DNA of 8,273 bases, taken from Methanoculleus marisnigri (GTDB taxonomy: Archaea > Halobacteriota > Methanomicrobia > Methanomicrobiales > Methanoculleaceae). A model generated the notes under the pieces. That model saw only the letters and a program-made list of their open reading frames with translations. It did not search any database and was not told the origin of the DNA. The stretch lies in NCBI GenBank assembly GCA_002503885.1, contig DASQ01000006.1, forward strand, positions 1 to 8,273. Reading direction: 5' to 3'. Below are positions 1-5,842 of the stretch, piece by piece. Position 1 is the stretch's first letter; every line of letters begins with the position of its first letter. Both the position numbers and the translations under genes were made by a program.

Positions 1-2
1 GG

Positions 3-251
3 CGGATCAAGCGAGGACTGTACCGGAGTGCTCTGGGCACCCTGATCAACGCCGATGTCAACGGCGCTCTAAACCATTTACGAAAGGTAGCCGGTGATTC
101 CGTGATCCCACGGATAATCGGTAGGGGCCGCGTCAACCGGCCCGTGCGAATAAGGACGTCTTTTGAACCGTCAACCTTCGCACCGATTAAATTGCAGCCC
201 TGTGCCCCACAAGGGGCCCCGCTGCAAGCCCCCGGTTTTAACCGGGGGTAG
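3..251 (+). CDS. tnpB: TnpB (RNA-guided nuclease/OrfB), C-terminal fragment cut by window edge
   Basis: The open frame runs from the first bases (frame starting at 3) to TAG at 249-251, giving about 82 residues of C-terminus. It begins RIKRGLYRSALGTLINADVN, the end of the TnpB zinc-ribbon/RuvC region. The Asp of the NADVNGALN stretch (codon 54-56) matches the third RuvC catalytic Asp. The tail that follows (including NRPVRIRTSFEPS) is of the type seen in methanogen OrfB proteins. The last codons run through the right-end hairpin and the stop lies just after it, as is common in this family. Catalytic residues upstream lie outside the window, so activity cannot be judged. TnpB is a transposon-encoded nuclease guided by an RNA made from the element's right end. 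Confidence 0.8.
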   Translation, partial: RIKRGLYRSALGTLINADVNGALNHLRKVAGDSVIPRIIGRGRVNRPVRIRTSFEPSTFAPIKLQPCAPQGAPLQAPGFNRG

Positions 252-255
252 TTGA
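190..255 (+). ncRNA. Putative omega-RNA (reRNA) 3' scaffold / right-end hairpins
   Basis: Two nested or adjacent stem-loops overlap the 3' end of tnpB. The first pairs GCAGC (194-198) with GCTGC (221-225), enclosing GCCCC (204-208) paired with GGGGC (213-217) around an ACAA loop. The second is a perfect 9-bp stem, CCCCCGGTT (229-237) with AACCGGGGG (240-248). In characterised TnpB systems the guide RNA scaffold comes from just this region and its guide starts right after the right end. If active here, the guide would begin near 252-256. That an RNA is made is inferred, not seen. Confidence 0.5.
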
Positions 256-467
256 CCCTGCTCCCTCCGTTGCCACAGACCCTGCTCCGGCGGCCGGCGA
301 TACGAGCGGCTTCACCACCCTTCGGACTGCCGGTTGTGCTGCTATTGTCGTAGGGGGTTGCAGCAGTTCAGCCTTCCGATTGCCGATTCCCGTGTTGTGC
401 GGGCGAACACCCTGCAAAAATGTTGAATAAGAGCGCAGGAGATGCTTTTGCGGCTGTCCCGGCAGCG

Positions 468-490
468 GGGGGAGAGCAACGCTCTCTCCC
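468..490. repeat. Stem-loop in the spacer between tnpB and fdhB
   Basis: GAGAGC (472-477) pairs with GCTCTC (481-486) around an AAC loop. It extends by a G-T pair (471/487) and three G-C pairs (468-470 with 488-490), giving about 10 bp. No T tract follows on either strand, so it is not a clear terminator. Confidence 0.45.
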
Positions 491-581
491 GCACCACCGG
501 GCATTGCCTGACCTTTTGCGTCCCGGCACGGGCGCAGTGAGGTGTTTCTGGATCTCAAGATGTTATTCGGTGGTCGTTACA

Positions 582-604
582 CGCCCGGCCGGATTGGCCG
601 GGCG
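582..604. repeat. Strong GC-rich stem-loop downstream of fdhB
   Basis: A perfect 9-bp stem, CGCCCGGCC (582-590) and GGCCGGGCG (596-604), closes a GGATT loop. It lies about 50 bases past the fdhB stop on the minus strand. It may protect the 3' end of the fdhAB transcript or help end transcription. No T-rich run follows in either direction, so the terminator role is only a possibility. Confidence 0.5.
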
Positions 605-632
605 CAATGTTGCGTGTTCGCGTTTTCTCAAA

Positions 633-648
633 CTCCGCTCCTGCGGAG
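633..648 (-). terminator. Possible 3' stem-loop/terminator of the fdhAB operon
   Basis: CTCCGC (633-638) pairs with GCGGAG (643-648) around TCCT, starting 6 bases beyond the fdhB stop codon. On the minus strand it is followed by TTTGAGAAAA, a weak T run only. Archaeal termination mostly uses T tracts and not hairpins, so the role is uncertain. It may instead be one copy of a dispersed intergenic repeat. Confidence 0.3.
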
Positions 649-654
649 CGTCGC

Positions 655-1893
655 TTACTCGAACACGTTGAAGATCTGGTCGCTCCCGGTCGCGGAGAGC
701 CGCTCCCGTTCCGCCTTCTCCTCGACGAGCGCAAGGATCGGAAGGTTCATATTCACACCCGGGGTGTGGCCGAACATCTTCTCCATATCCGTCTGCAGGG
801 CGTGCATGTAGAGCGAGTTTGCAATCTCCATCGGGCAGTTCTCCTCGCACTGGCCGCAGTTGACACAGGAGTCGGCGATGTGCGCGAACCGGATCAGGTG
901 GAACATGAACGGCACAGGAAGCTCGCCCGGCGGCACCAGGTAGGTCTTCTTCGTGCTGCACTCGACGCAGTAGCAGATGGGGCAGTTCTCGATGCAGGCG
1001 TAGCACTTGATGCACCGGGACGCGTCCTCCATCATCTTCTGGAGGCGTTCTTTCCCCTCGCCGAGCGCCGCGAAGTCTTTCGCCCGCCACTTGTCGCCGA
1101 GCTTCAGCATCGCGTTCTCGACCTTGCCGCGGATCTCGATACCCTTCGGGTTCGCGGGCTCGGAGGCGATCGCTCCGGCTTTCACGGCCGCATCGAGGAG
1201 GTTTGCACCTTTTTCGGAGCAGACCTCGACGAACGTGGCCTTGCCGGCCTTCTCGCCGATGACCCCCCAGTTGCCGCAGGCGAGGTCCGCCTGGCGGGGG
1301 ACCTTCATCTTGCAGCGGCGGCAGTTGCTCCGGCGGCCGAACCCTTCTTCCTCGAGCTCGTCCATCGAGATGCCCTTGTGCTGACCATCCTTCGTCTGGA
1401 TGATGAACTGGCCCTTGTCGATCTCTTCCTTGACGACGTCGTCAGGGTTGACCCCGAACTTCGCGGCGATCATCCTCCGGGCGGCCACGGGGCTCACCGA
1501 GCCACCGCAGTTGACGCCGATCAGGAGGAGGTTGTCCAGGTTGACCTGGTTGCGCTTCGCGAGTTCGTAGATGCCCATCGCGTCGCAACCCTTCACCGTC
1601 ACCCCAAGGCGCATGTCTCCGGCGCCGTCGAGGTACTTCTTGATCAGCTTCGAGAGCAGGAGCGTCCCGCAGTGGAGCGAGCCTGCCGTCTGTCCGATCT
1701 CGGCGGGGTCGGTGATGACTGTCGGAACCGCATCGTAGAGGTCCACGCCCTTCTTCACCGCCAGCACGGCGTCGACGATCTTGTTCTCCAGGGCGAACTT
1801 GAGAAGCCCGGTCACCGCGCCGCCGCACTCCGCCACTTTGGCGATATCGGGGCTCGTTGTCCAGGCATATACCATATCTCCCTTTGCTGCCAT
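655..1893 (-). CDS. fdhB: Formate dehydrogenase beta subunit (F420-reducing), FdhB
   Basis: FdhB takes electrons from the FdhA active site through iron-sulfur clusters and FAD and reduces coenzyme F420, in the cytoplasm. The 412-residue product has the FrhB/FdhB family layout: N-terminal and central FrhB_FdhB domains (about 10-280, with conserved Cys 191, 194 and 206 in an NCRRCK...ACGNWG stretch), then two ferredoxin-type 4Fe-4S motifs. The first is C294-x2-C297-x2-C300-x3-C304, followed at once by extra Cys 307, 309 and 312; the second is C343-x2-C346-x2-C349-x3-C353. The size is typical of methanogen FdhB. I chose the ATG at 1891-1893: it lies one base after the fdhA stop and has a GGGGG ribosome-binding tract (1903-1907) nine bases upstream. 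The frame is open further upstream, but inside fdhA. It is cotranscribed with fdhA. The stop is TAA (655-657). Confidence 0.93.
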   Translation of the reverse strand: MAAKGDMVYAWTTSPDIAKVAECGGAVTGLLKFALENKIVDAVLAVKKGVDLYDAVPTVITDPAEIGQTAGSLHCGTLLLSKLIKKYLDGAGDMRLGVTVKGCDAMGIYELAKRNQVNLDNLLLIGVNCGGSVSPVAARRMIAAKFGVNPDDVVKEEIDKGQFIIQTKDGQHKGISMDELEEEGFGRRSNCRRCKMKVPRQADLACGNWGVIGEKAGKATFVEVCSEKGANLLDAAVKAGAIASEPANPKGIEIRGKVENAMLKLGDKWRAKDFAALGEGKERLQKMMEDASRCIKCYACIENCPICYCVECSTKKTYLVPPGELPVPFMFHLIRFAHIADSCVNCGQCEENCPMEIANSLYMHALQTDMEKMFGHTPGVNMNLPILALVEEKAERERLSATGSDQIFNVFE

Positions 1894-1894
1894 C

Positions 1895-3961
1895 TTACTG
1901 CACCCCCGTGATCTTCTCAACCTTCACAGCACAGTGCTTCAACTCCGGCATCTTGGAGAGCGGGTCGAGCGCGGTGTTCGTCAGCTTGTTCGCGGCTGCA
2001 TCCCCAAAGTGCATCGTCATCATCAGCACCCCGGGCGCGACCTCATCGGTCACTTTCGCGAGGGTCTCCACCTCACCGCGCCTGCTGCTGAGCTTGATCT
2101 TCTCCCCGTTCTGGATATTCATCCGCATGGCATCGTCGCTGTTGATCTGGACGAACCCTGCGGGCACCTCGTGGTGGAGGAGCTTCGCGCGGTCGGTCTG
2201 CGTCCGGGTGTGGTAGTGGAAGAGCAGACGTCCGGTCATCAGGGTGAACGGATACTCGGCGTCGGCGACCTCCGCGGGCGGCCGGTGCTCGAGACCGAAG
2301 AAGTGGCCGAGGCCGTCGGCGGACGAGAACTTCTCGCGGTGCAGGATCGGGGTTCCCGGATGGTCCTCAGCGGGGCAGGGCCAGTGTACCGACTCCGGCT
2401 TCTCCATCCTTGCGTAGCTGATGCCGGCCATCGACGGGGTGACCCGCCGCACGTCGTTCCAGATATCCTCCGGCGAATTGAAGTCAAAGCCCTGGAGGCC
2501 GAGTTTGTGGGCGAGATCCACGAAGATCTGCCAGTCTTCCTTTGCATCGCCCGGGGGCTCTACGGCCTTGCGGACACGGTTGATGCGCCGCTCGCCGCTG
2601 GTGAACGTCCCGTCCTTCTCAGCGAAGGATGCTCCGGGGAGGATAACATCGGCGTACTTCGTCGTCTCGGTCATGAAGATGTCCTGCACGACCAGGAAGT
2701 CCAGCTTCTCAAGCGACCGCATGACGTGGTTCGAGTCGGGGTAGGAGACGACCGGGTTCAAGGCGAAGATGTACATCGCCTTGATCGGGTCGCCGCACTG
2801 GGTGATCTGTTCGGTCAGGGTCACGCCGTACTCGCTCGCAAGCCCGGTGACACCCCAGAGATCCTCCATCCGCTTCCGGGTGGCGTCGTCTTCGCACTTC
2901 TGGTAGCCGGAGAAGACGTTCGGGTAAGCACCCATGTCGCAGGCGCCCTGGACGTTGTTCTGGCCGCGGAGCGGGTTGACCCCGGTTCCCGGCCTGCCGA
3001 CGTTGCCGGTGAGCATCGAGAGGTTTCCAAGCGACCGGACGTTGTCAGTGCCGGTGGTGAGTTCCGTGATGCCGAGGCAGTAGATGACCACCGCGCTCTT
3101 TGCGCTTGCGTAGATCCGGGCGATCTCCTTGACCCGCTCGGTGGGAACGCCGGTGATCGACTCGACGTCCGCGTAGTTCTCCACGGTCTTCTTGAGATCC
3201 TCGAATCCCGTCGTCCGCTTCTCGATGAACTCCTTGTCATGGAGGTTCTCCTGGATGATCCAGTACATGATCGAGTTGATCAGGGCAATGTTCGTCGAGG
3301 GGTTGTAGCGGACGTACTCGTCGGCCAGGCGCGCCGTGGGCGTGTAGCGCGGGTCGCAGACGATGATCTTCTTGCCTGCCTTCTTTGCCTGGACGAGCCG
3401 GCGGCCTGCGAGCGGGTGCGCCTCAATGGGGTTCGACCCTATCAGGAAGATGACGTCGGCGTTCAAGAGGTCCTCGAAGGGGTTCGTCGCGGCACCCGAG
3501 CCGAACGAGAGCGAGAGCCCTGCGACGGACGGCCCGTGGCAGATACGCGCGCAGTTGTCGATGTTGTTGGTCTTGAAGGCCACCCGGGCGAGTTTCTGCA
3601 TGATGTAGCATTCCTCGTTCGGGGTCCGGCACGAAACCTGGAACCCGAGGGACTTCGGCCCGAACTTTTCGTAGGTCTCCTTGAACTTCGAGGCGATCAG
3701 GTCGTAGGCCTCATCCCAGGACGCCTCCTCGAACTTGCCGTTCTTCTTGATGAGGGGCGTTGTCAGCCGGTCGGGGCTCTGCACGAACTCCCAGCAGGTG
3801 GCTCCCTTGGGGCAGAGTTTTCCTTCGTTCACCGGGCTCCTCTTCAGAGGTTCCACTCCTACGAGCTTGCCGTCGTTCACCACGAGGTTGAGCCCGCATC
3901 CTACACCGCAGTACGGGCAGGTCGTGGGAACGTAGCGTAACTTTCCATTGGATTCTATCAT
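1895..3961 (-). CDS. fdhA: Formate dehydrogenase alpha (catalytic) subunit, FdhA, cysteine type
   Basis: FdhA oxidises formate to CO2 at a Mo- or W-bis(pyranopterin) centre and passes electrons to FdhB. In hydrogenotrophic methanogens it feeds F420H2 production and, in some, the heterodisulfide reductase complex. The 688-residue product has the whole family plan: an N-terminal 4Fe-4S domain with C15-x2-C18-x3-C22...C50 and the conserved Lys52 of CPKG; the molybdopterin oxidoreductase body with GVNPLRGQNNVQG and CDMGAYPNVFSGY segments; and a C-terminal molydop-binding domain from about 570 to 685. The metal ligand is Cys141 in ARICHGPSVAG, coded by TGC at 3539-3541; several relatives have selenocysteine here. 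No signal peptide is seen, so it is cytoplasmic. The start ATG (3959-3961) has GGGAG (3969-3973) seven bases upstream. fdhB follows after one base. No formate transporter (fdhC) is in the window. Confidence 0.95.
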   Translation of the reverse strand: MIESNGKLRYVPTTCPYCGVGCGLNLVVNDGKLVGVEPLKRSPVNEGKLCPKGATCWEFVQSPDRLTTPLIKKNGKFEEASWDEAYDLIASKFKETYEKFGPKSLGFQVSCRTPNEECYIMQKLARVAFKTNNIDNCARICHGPSVAGLSLSFGSGAATNPFEDLLNADVIFLIGSNPIEAHPLAGRRLVQAKKAGKKIIVCDPRYTPTARLADEYVRYNPSTNIALINSIMYWIIQENLHDKEFIEKRTTGFEDLKKTVENYADVESITGVPTERVKEIARIYASAKSAVVIYCLGITELTTGTDNVRSLGNLSMLTGNVGRPGTGVNPLRGQNNVQGACDMGAYPNVFSGYQKCEDDATRKRMEDLWGVTGLASEYGVTLTEQITQCGDPIKAMYIFALNPVVSYPDSNHVMRSLEKLDFLVVQDIFMTETTKYADVILPGASFAEKDGTFTSGERRINRVRKAVEPPGDAKEDWQIFVDLAHKLGLQGFDFNSPEDIWNDVRRVTPSMAGISYARMEKPESVHWPCPAEDHPGTPILHREKFSSADGLGHFFGLEHRPPAEVADAEYPFTLMTGRLLFHYHTRTQTDRAKLLHHEVPAGFVQINSDDAMRMNIQNGEKIKLSSRRGEVETLAKVTDEVAPGVLMMTMHFGDAAANKLTNTALDPLSKMPELKHCAVKVEKITGVQ

Positions 3962-3968
3962 TCACATT

Positions 3969-3973
3969 CTCCC
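3969..3973 (-). promoter_or_regulatory. Ribosome binding site of fdhA
   Basis: GGGAG on the minus strand, seven bases before the ATG at 3961. It supports this ATG over the in-frame-shifted GTG at 3965, which belongs to another frame. Confidence 0.65.
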
Positions 3974-4002
3974 GATTGTTGCATTCAACGTCGGTTGCCT
4001 CA

Positions 4003-4025
4003 CATGTCGGGAAAGGACCGACATG
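4003..4025. promoter_or_regulatory. Perfect inverted repeat in the fdhA leader (operator or RNA hairpin)
   Basis: CATGTCGG (4003-4010) and CCGACATG (4018-4025) form a perfect 8-bp inverted repeat separated by seven bases. If transcription starts about 25 bases downstream of the TATA box (near 4030-4034), the repeat occupies roughly the first 30 bases of the fdhA leader. That place suits a repressor site that blocks elongation or initiation, or a leader RNA stem. Flanking bases also echo each other imperfectly (TCACATG and CATGCTCAC). Confidence 0.6.
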
Positions 4026-4053
4026 CTCACATTTGTTTTACTCTACTCCAAAG

Positions 4054-4067
4054 TATATAAATTTAAA
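4054..4067 (-). promoter_or_regulatory. Archaeal TATA box of the fdhAB operon
   Basis: The minus strand reads TTTAAATTTATATA over this range, a strong TATA-box match set in an AT-rich island within GC-rich surroundings. It sits about 95-100 bases upstream of the fdhA start codon and predicts a transcription start near 4030-4034 and a leader of about 70 bases. Confidence 0.65.
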
Positions 4068-4151
4068 CATATTCTTTTAACATTTCACCTAATCTGGTGG
4101 TGTATAGTTGATATTCATAACCAGTGACCCGCTGGACACAGGTTAATCGCC

Positions 4152-4168
4152 ATAATATTCAATATTAT
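4152..4168. promoter_or_regulatory. AT-only palindrome, likely promoter element/operator for the FmdE-like gene
   Basis: ATAATATT (4152-4159), a central C, and AATATTAT (4161-4168) make a perfect 17-bp palindrome. On the plus strand the right half reads AATATTATTTG and could act as a TATA box, predicting transcription from about 4190. Overlap of a palindrome with a promoter suggests a regulator site, though an AT-rich palindrome could also arise by chance. Confidence 0.45.
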
Positions 4169-4177
4169 TTGATTCAA

Positions 4178-4205
4178 CGATGTCTCATCGGTAATACGCC
4201 GTATT
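4178..4205. promoter_or_regulatory. Two adjacent small palindromes upstream of the FmdE-like gene
   Basis: CGATG-TCT-CATCG (4178-4190) and AATACG-C-CGTATT (4193-4205) are perfect palindromes separated by two bases. They lie close to the predicted start of transcription and 22-49 bases before the ATG at 4227. With the AT palindrome at 4152-4168 they make three in a row, spaced about one to two helical turns apart, which resembles a compound operator. Confidence 0.45.
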
Positions 4206-4226
4206 CTCCATTTTCATGTAAACTAA

Positions 4227-4922
4227 ATGTGGTTGAATGATCCAAAATATTTACAACTAACCTTGACCAAATACTCTTCCGTGCAACCGAGACTGAATCA
4301 CACATGGAACGATATCGAAGTCCGGCTCAAGTCAAAAGGCTTCGCTCCGGAGTTGATAGAGCATTTCCGGCAATGTATCGACTTTCACACCTTCGCGGCA
4401 CCCGGGCTCCTGGTCGGAGTCTCCATGGTGGACTATGCCCTGGAACTCCTGAACCCTCCCGAGGACGAGAAGATCTACGCCGTCTGCGAGACCACGAAAT
4501 GCCTGCCCGACCCTCTGCAGGTGATTGCCCACTGCACGACCGGCAACCACCGCCTCCGGGTGCTCCCGATCGGAAAGTTCGCCATCACCATGAACGGGCC
4601 GGCCGACGCCCCCTACGTGAATGGAATCCGGGTCTTCGTCGACGGCGAGAAGATCGGGCGATATCCAACGTTTGCCCTCTGGTACACCAAAGACCCCCTC
4701 TTCGACCCGAGAACCCGGGGCATCGCGCTGATCGATGAGATCATCGATGCAGGGCGCGACTTCCTCTCGTACGAGAGGGTGCGGGTGAAAGTGCCTCAAA
4801 AATGGCCCTGGAAGTCTGGAATCTGCTCCATCTGCGGCGAAATGGTTCCTAACAACCTGCTCGTCGACGGGGCCTGTGTCGACTGCCGATCCCAGTCCTA
4901 CTACGAGAAGACGGCGTACTGA
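4227..4922 (+). CDS. FmdE-like domain protein with C-terminal zinc ribbon
   Basis: This 231-residue protein is divergent from fdhA. Residues about 40-160 resemble the FmdE family (formylmethanofuran dehydrogenase subunit E): a helix-borne H54-x4-P59-G60 site, then Cys87, Cys92 and the C103-x2-G106 turn, and a GKFAITM strand. The usual HGxxCPG signature is altered to HTFAAPG, so the first metal-binding Cys is absent, while three other Cys remain nearby. The C-terminus has a four-Cys zinc ribbon, C200-x2-C203-x13-C217-x2-C220, as in many FmdE homologues. FmdE proteins accompany the Mo/W formylmethanofuran dehydrogenase, but their biochemical role is poorly known. No Shine-Dalgarno sequence precedes the ATG and the first 20 codons are AT-rich, so the start is the least certain part; a leaderless message or a later start (for example GTG at 4281) is possible. 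No membrane segment or signal is seen. Confidence 0.8.
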   Translation: MWLNDPKYLQLTLTKYSSVQPRLNHTWNDIEVRLKSKGFAPELIEHFRQCIDFHTFAAPGLLVGVSMVDYALELLNPPEDEKIYAVCETTKCLPDPLQVIAHCTTGNHRLRVLPIGKFAITMNGPADAPYVNGIRVFVDGEKIGRYPTFALWYTKDPLFDPRTRGIALIDEIIDAGRDFLSYERVRVKVPQKWPWKSGICSICGEMVPNNLLVDGACVDCRSQSYYEKTAY

Positions 4923-4935
4923 AGAGGTCTCCCTC

Positions 4936-4954
4936 CCCTTCCTGCGAGGAAGGG
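4936..4954. terminator. Stem-loop between the FmdE-like gene and trmO
   Basis: CCCTTCCT (4936-4943) pairs perfectly with AGGAAGGG (4947-4954) around a GCG loop, 14 bases past the TGA of the upstream gene. The following bases (CATAAATCTC) have no T run, so it may be a 3' stem, a terminator, or an operator next to the weak TATA-like CATAAAT at 4955-4961. Confidence 0.4.
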
Positions 4955-4978
4955 CATAAATCTCATCGACAGAGAAGG
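4955..4978 (+). promoter_or_regulatory. Weak TATA-like element and ribosome binding site before trmO
   Basis: CATAAATC (4955-4962) could serve as a TATA box; it lies about 27 bases from the ATG at 4985, a spacing that would give a nearly leaderless transcript. AGAAGG (4973-4978), six bases before the ATG, is a fair Shine-Dalgarno match, which instead favours cotranscription with the upstream gene. The two readings conflict and I cannot choose. Confidence 0.3.
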
Positions 4979-4984
4979 CACCGC

Positions 4985-5797
4985 ATGGAACTCTTCCCTA
5001 TCGGGCTCGTGCACTCAAGCATCCGTTCCCGCAGCGATATGCCGGTCCAGGGCGTCTGCGCCGAGATCGAGGTCTTTCCCGGGTACGCCCGGGCGCTCTC
5101 CGGCGTCGAGGAGAGTTCGCACCTGATCCTGATCTGCTGGCTCCATGAGGCGGACCGGAGAGTCCTCAAGGCGGTGGCCCGGAAGGTCTCGGGCGACCTC
5201 CCGGAGAAGGGTGTCTTCTCCCTCCGCTCACCGGTGCGGCCAAACCCCCTCTCTGTCTCGGTGGTGCGGCTGCGCGGCGTGCGGGAGGGGCGGTTTCTTC
5301 TACTCGCAAACGTCGACCTGATCGACGGGACGCCGGTGATCGATCTCAAGCCCTATCAGACCGGATGGGACTGCGTCTTCTCCGCGACCGGCCACGACCG
5401 GACGGAAAAGATCCGGAAGATGAGCCCCGGCGAATACCGGGAGGGCCTCATCCGCGAGGCCGTGAACTATCACGGGGAACTCTGCCCGGGCGTGGCGCTC
5501 GCGGTGCGGGTCGCGGAGGCGGCGACGCGCATATTCGGAAGCGACCTACGGCATCCGCGGGTCTCGGTCACGCTCGGCGCCGATCCCTGCATCGCCGATG
5601 CACTCATCGGGATCACCGGCGCGAGCCCGGGAAATCGCCGGCTGGGGTGTACCGGGACAAACCGCTACGTCTTTGCCGGCCCCGGGAAGGAGGCGGTCTT
5701 CTGCCTCCTCTCCATTCCGGAGAGTATCGAAACGATCCTTGCAGAGAGCGAGGCATCACTCTTCGACTGCAAGATCCGCTCCCGGCGCGGCCGATAG
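4985..5797 (+). CDS. trmO: TrmO (TsaA) tRNA t6A37 methyltransferase fused to an FmdE-like domain
   Basis: The 270-residue product joins two unrelated domains. Residues 1-135 are TrmO/TsaA (YaeB, VirR family), which in bacteria uses S-adenosylmethionine to methylate the threonylcarbamoyl-adenosine at position 37 of some tRNAs; the signatures F78-SLRSPVRPNP-88 and D114-GTPVIDLKPY-124 are intact. Residues about 150-255 are a short FmdE domain with the full signature H163-GELC167-P168-G169, then D200-x-C202 and the G211/G216 turn. There is no C-terminal zinc ribbon. A charged linker (about 136-150) joins them. AGAAGG lies six bases before the ATG. The gene begins 62 bases after the previous FmdE-like gene, separated by a hairpin, so the two may be cotranscribed. 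The combined function is not known to me; the FmdE half may bind metal or influence the methyltransferase. The domain calls are firm, the joint role is not. Confidence 0.85.
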   Translation: MELFPIGLVHSSIRSRSDMPVQGVCAEIEVFPGYARALSGVEESSHLILICWLHEADRRVLKAVARKVSGDLPEKGVFSLRSPVRPNPLSVSVVRLRGVREGRFLLLANVDLIDGTPVIDLKPYQTGWDCVFSATGHDRTEKIRKMSPGEYREGLIREAVNYHGELCPGVALAVRVAEAATRIFGSDLRHPRVSVTLGADPCIADALIGITGASPGNRRLGCTGTNRYVFAGPGKEAVFCLLSIPESIETILAESEASLFDCKIRSRRGR

Positions 5798-5804
5798 GGA
5801 GGTA

Positions 5805-5827
5805 GTTACCTTTTAATCGAAAGTAAC
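5805..5827. promoter_or_regulatory. Inverted repeat surrounding a TATA-like element, moeA promoter
   Basis: GTTAC (5805-5809) and GTAAC (5823-5827) are inverted, and the match extends inward to TTT/AAA with one bulged C. Between them lies TTTTAA (5811-5816), a TATA-like core. It predicts transcription starting around 5838-5842. A regulator bound to this repeat would cover the TATA box and repress moeA. The regulator is unknown; a molybdate- or tungstate-responsive one would make sense but is not shown. Confidence 0.45.
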
Positions 5828-5842
5828 GTATGTATCTATACC

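Larger units (their letters stand above)
1..255 (+). mobile_element. 3' end of an IS200/IS605 (IS1341-type) insertion sequence
   Basis: The window opens inside the transposon-associated tnpB gene and includes the likely right end of the element. The right end is marked by a perfect hairpin (229-248) followed by TAGTTGAC, an ending I associate with archaeal IS200/IS605 elements. These elements have no long terminal inverted repeats; ends are recognised as subterminal hairpins. The left end and any tnpA lie outside the window, so I cannot say whether the element is complete or a tnpB-only IS1341 type. The exact right boundary (about 251-255) is an estimate. Confidence 0.7.
252..654. other. Intergenic region of about 400 bp with stem-loops, no convincing gene
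   Basis: This stretch lies between the tnpB stop and the convergent fdhB stop. I find no frame with a credible start, ribosome binding site and recognisable product. Open frames on both strands here (for example a 106-codon frame on the minus strand, 238-558) have no known domain and are judged to be by-products of high GC. It does contain stem-loops at about 468-490, 582-604 and 633-648. It could be decayed insertion sequence flank plus the 3' region of the fdh operon. Confidence 0.55.

Noticed and set aside
238..558. 106-codon frame on the minus strand with a Pro/Ala/Gly-rich tail ending in the right-end hairpin
   Set aside because: The tail has a TnpB-like flavour, but there is no zinc ribbon or other domain, no ribosome binding site, and the hairpin's orientation (followed by TAGTTGAC) fits the plus-strand tnpB.
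420..671. 83-codon plus-strand frame
   Set aside because: No recognisable domain and it runs through the three stem-loops into the end of fdhB; likely a chance GC-rich frame.
1894..1920. Upstream extension of fdhB to the start of its open frame at 1920
   Set aside because: It would overlap fdhA and has no family match; ATG at 1893 has a GGGGG tract at suitable distance.
607..3940. Long open frames (434 and 719 codons) on the plus strand opposite fdhB and fdhA
   Set aside because: They are antisense to firmly identified genes with complete motifs; such mirror frames are expected in high-GC coding DNA.
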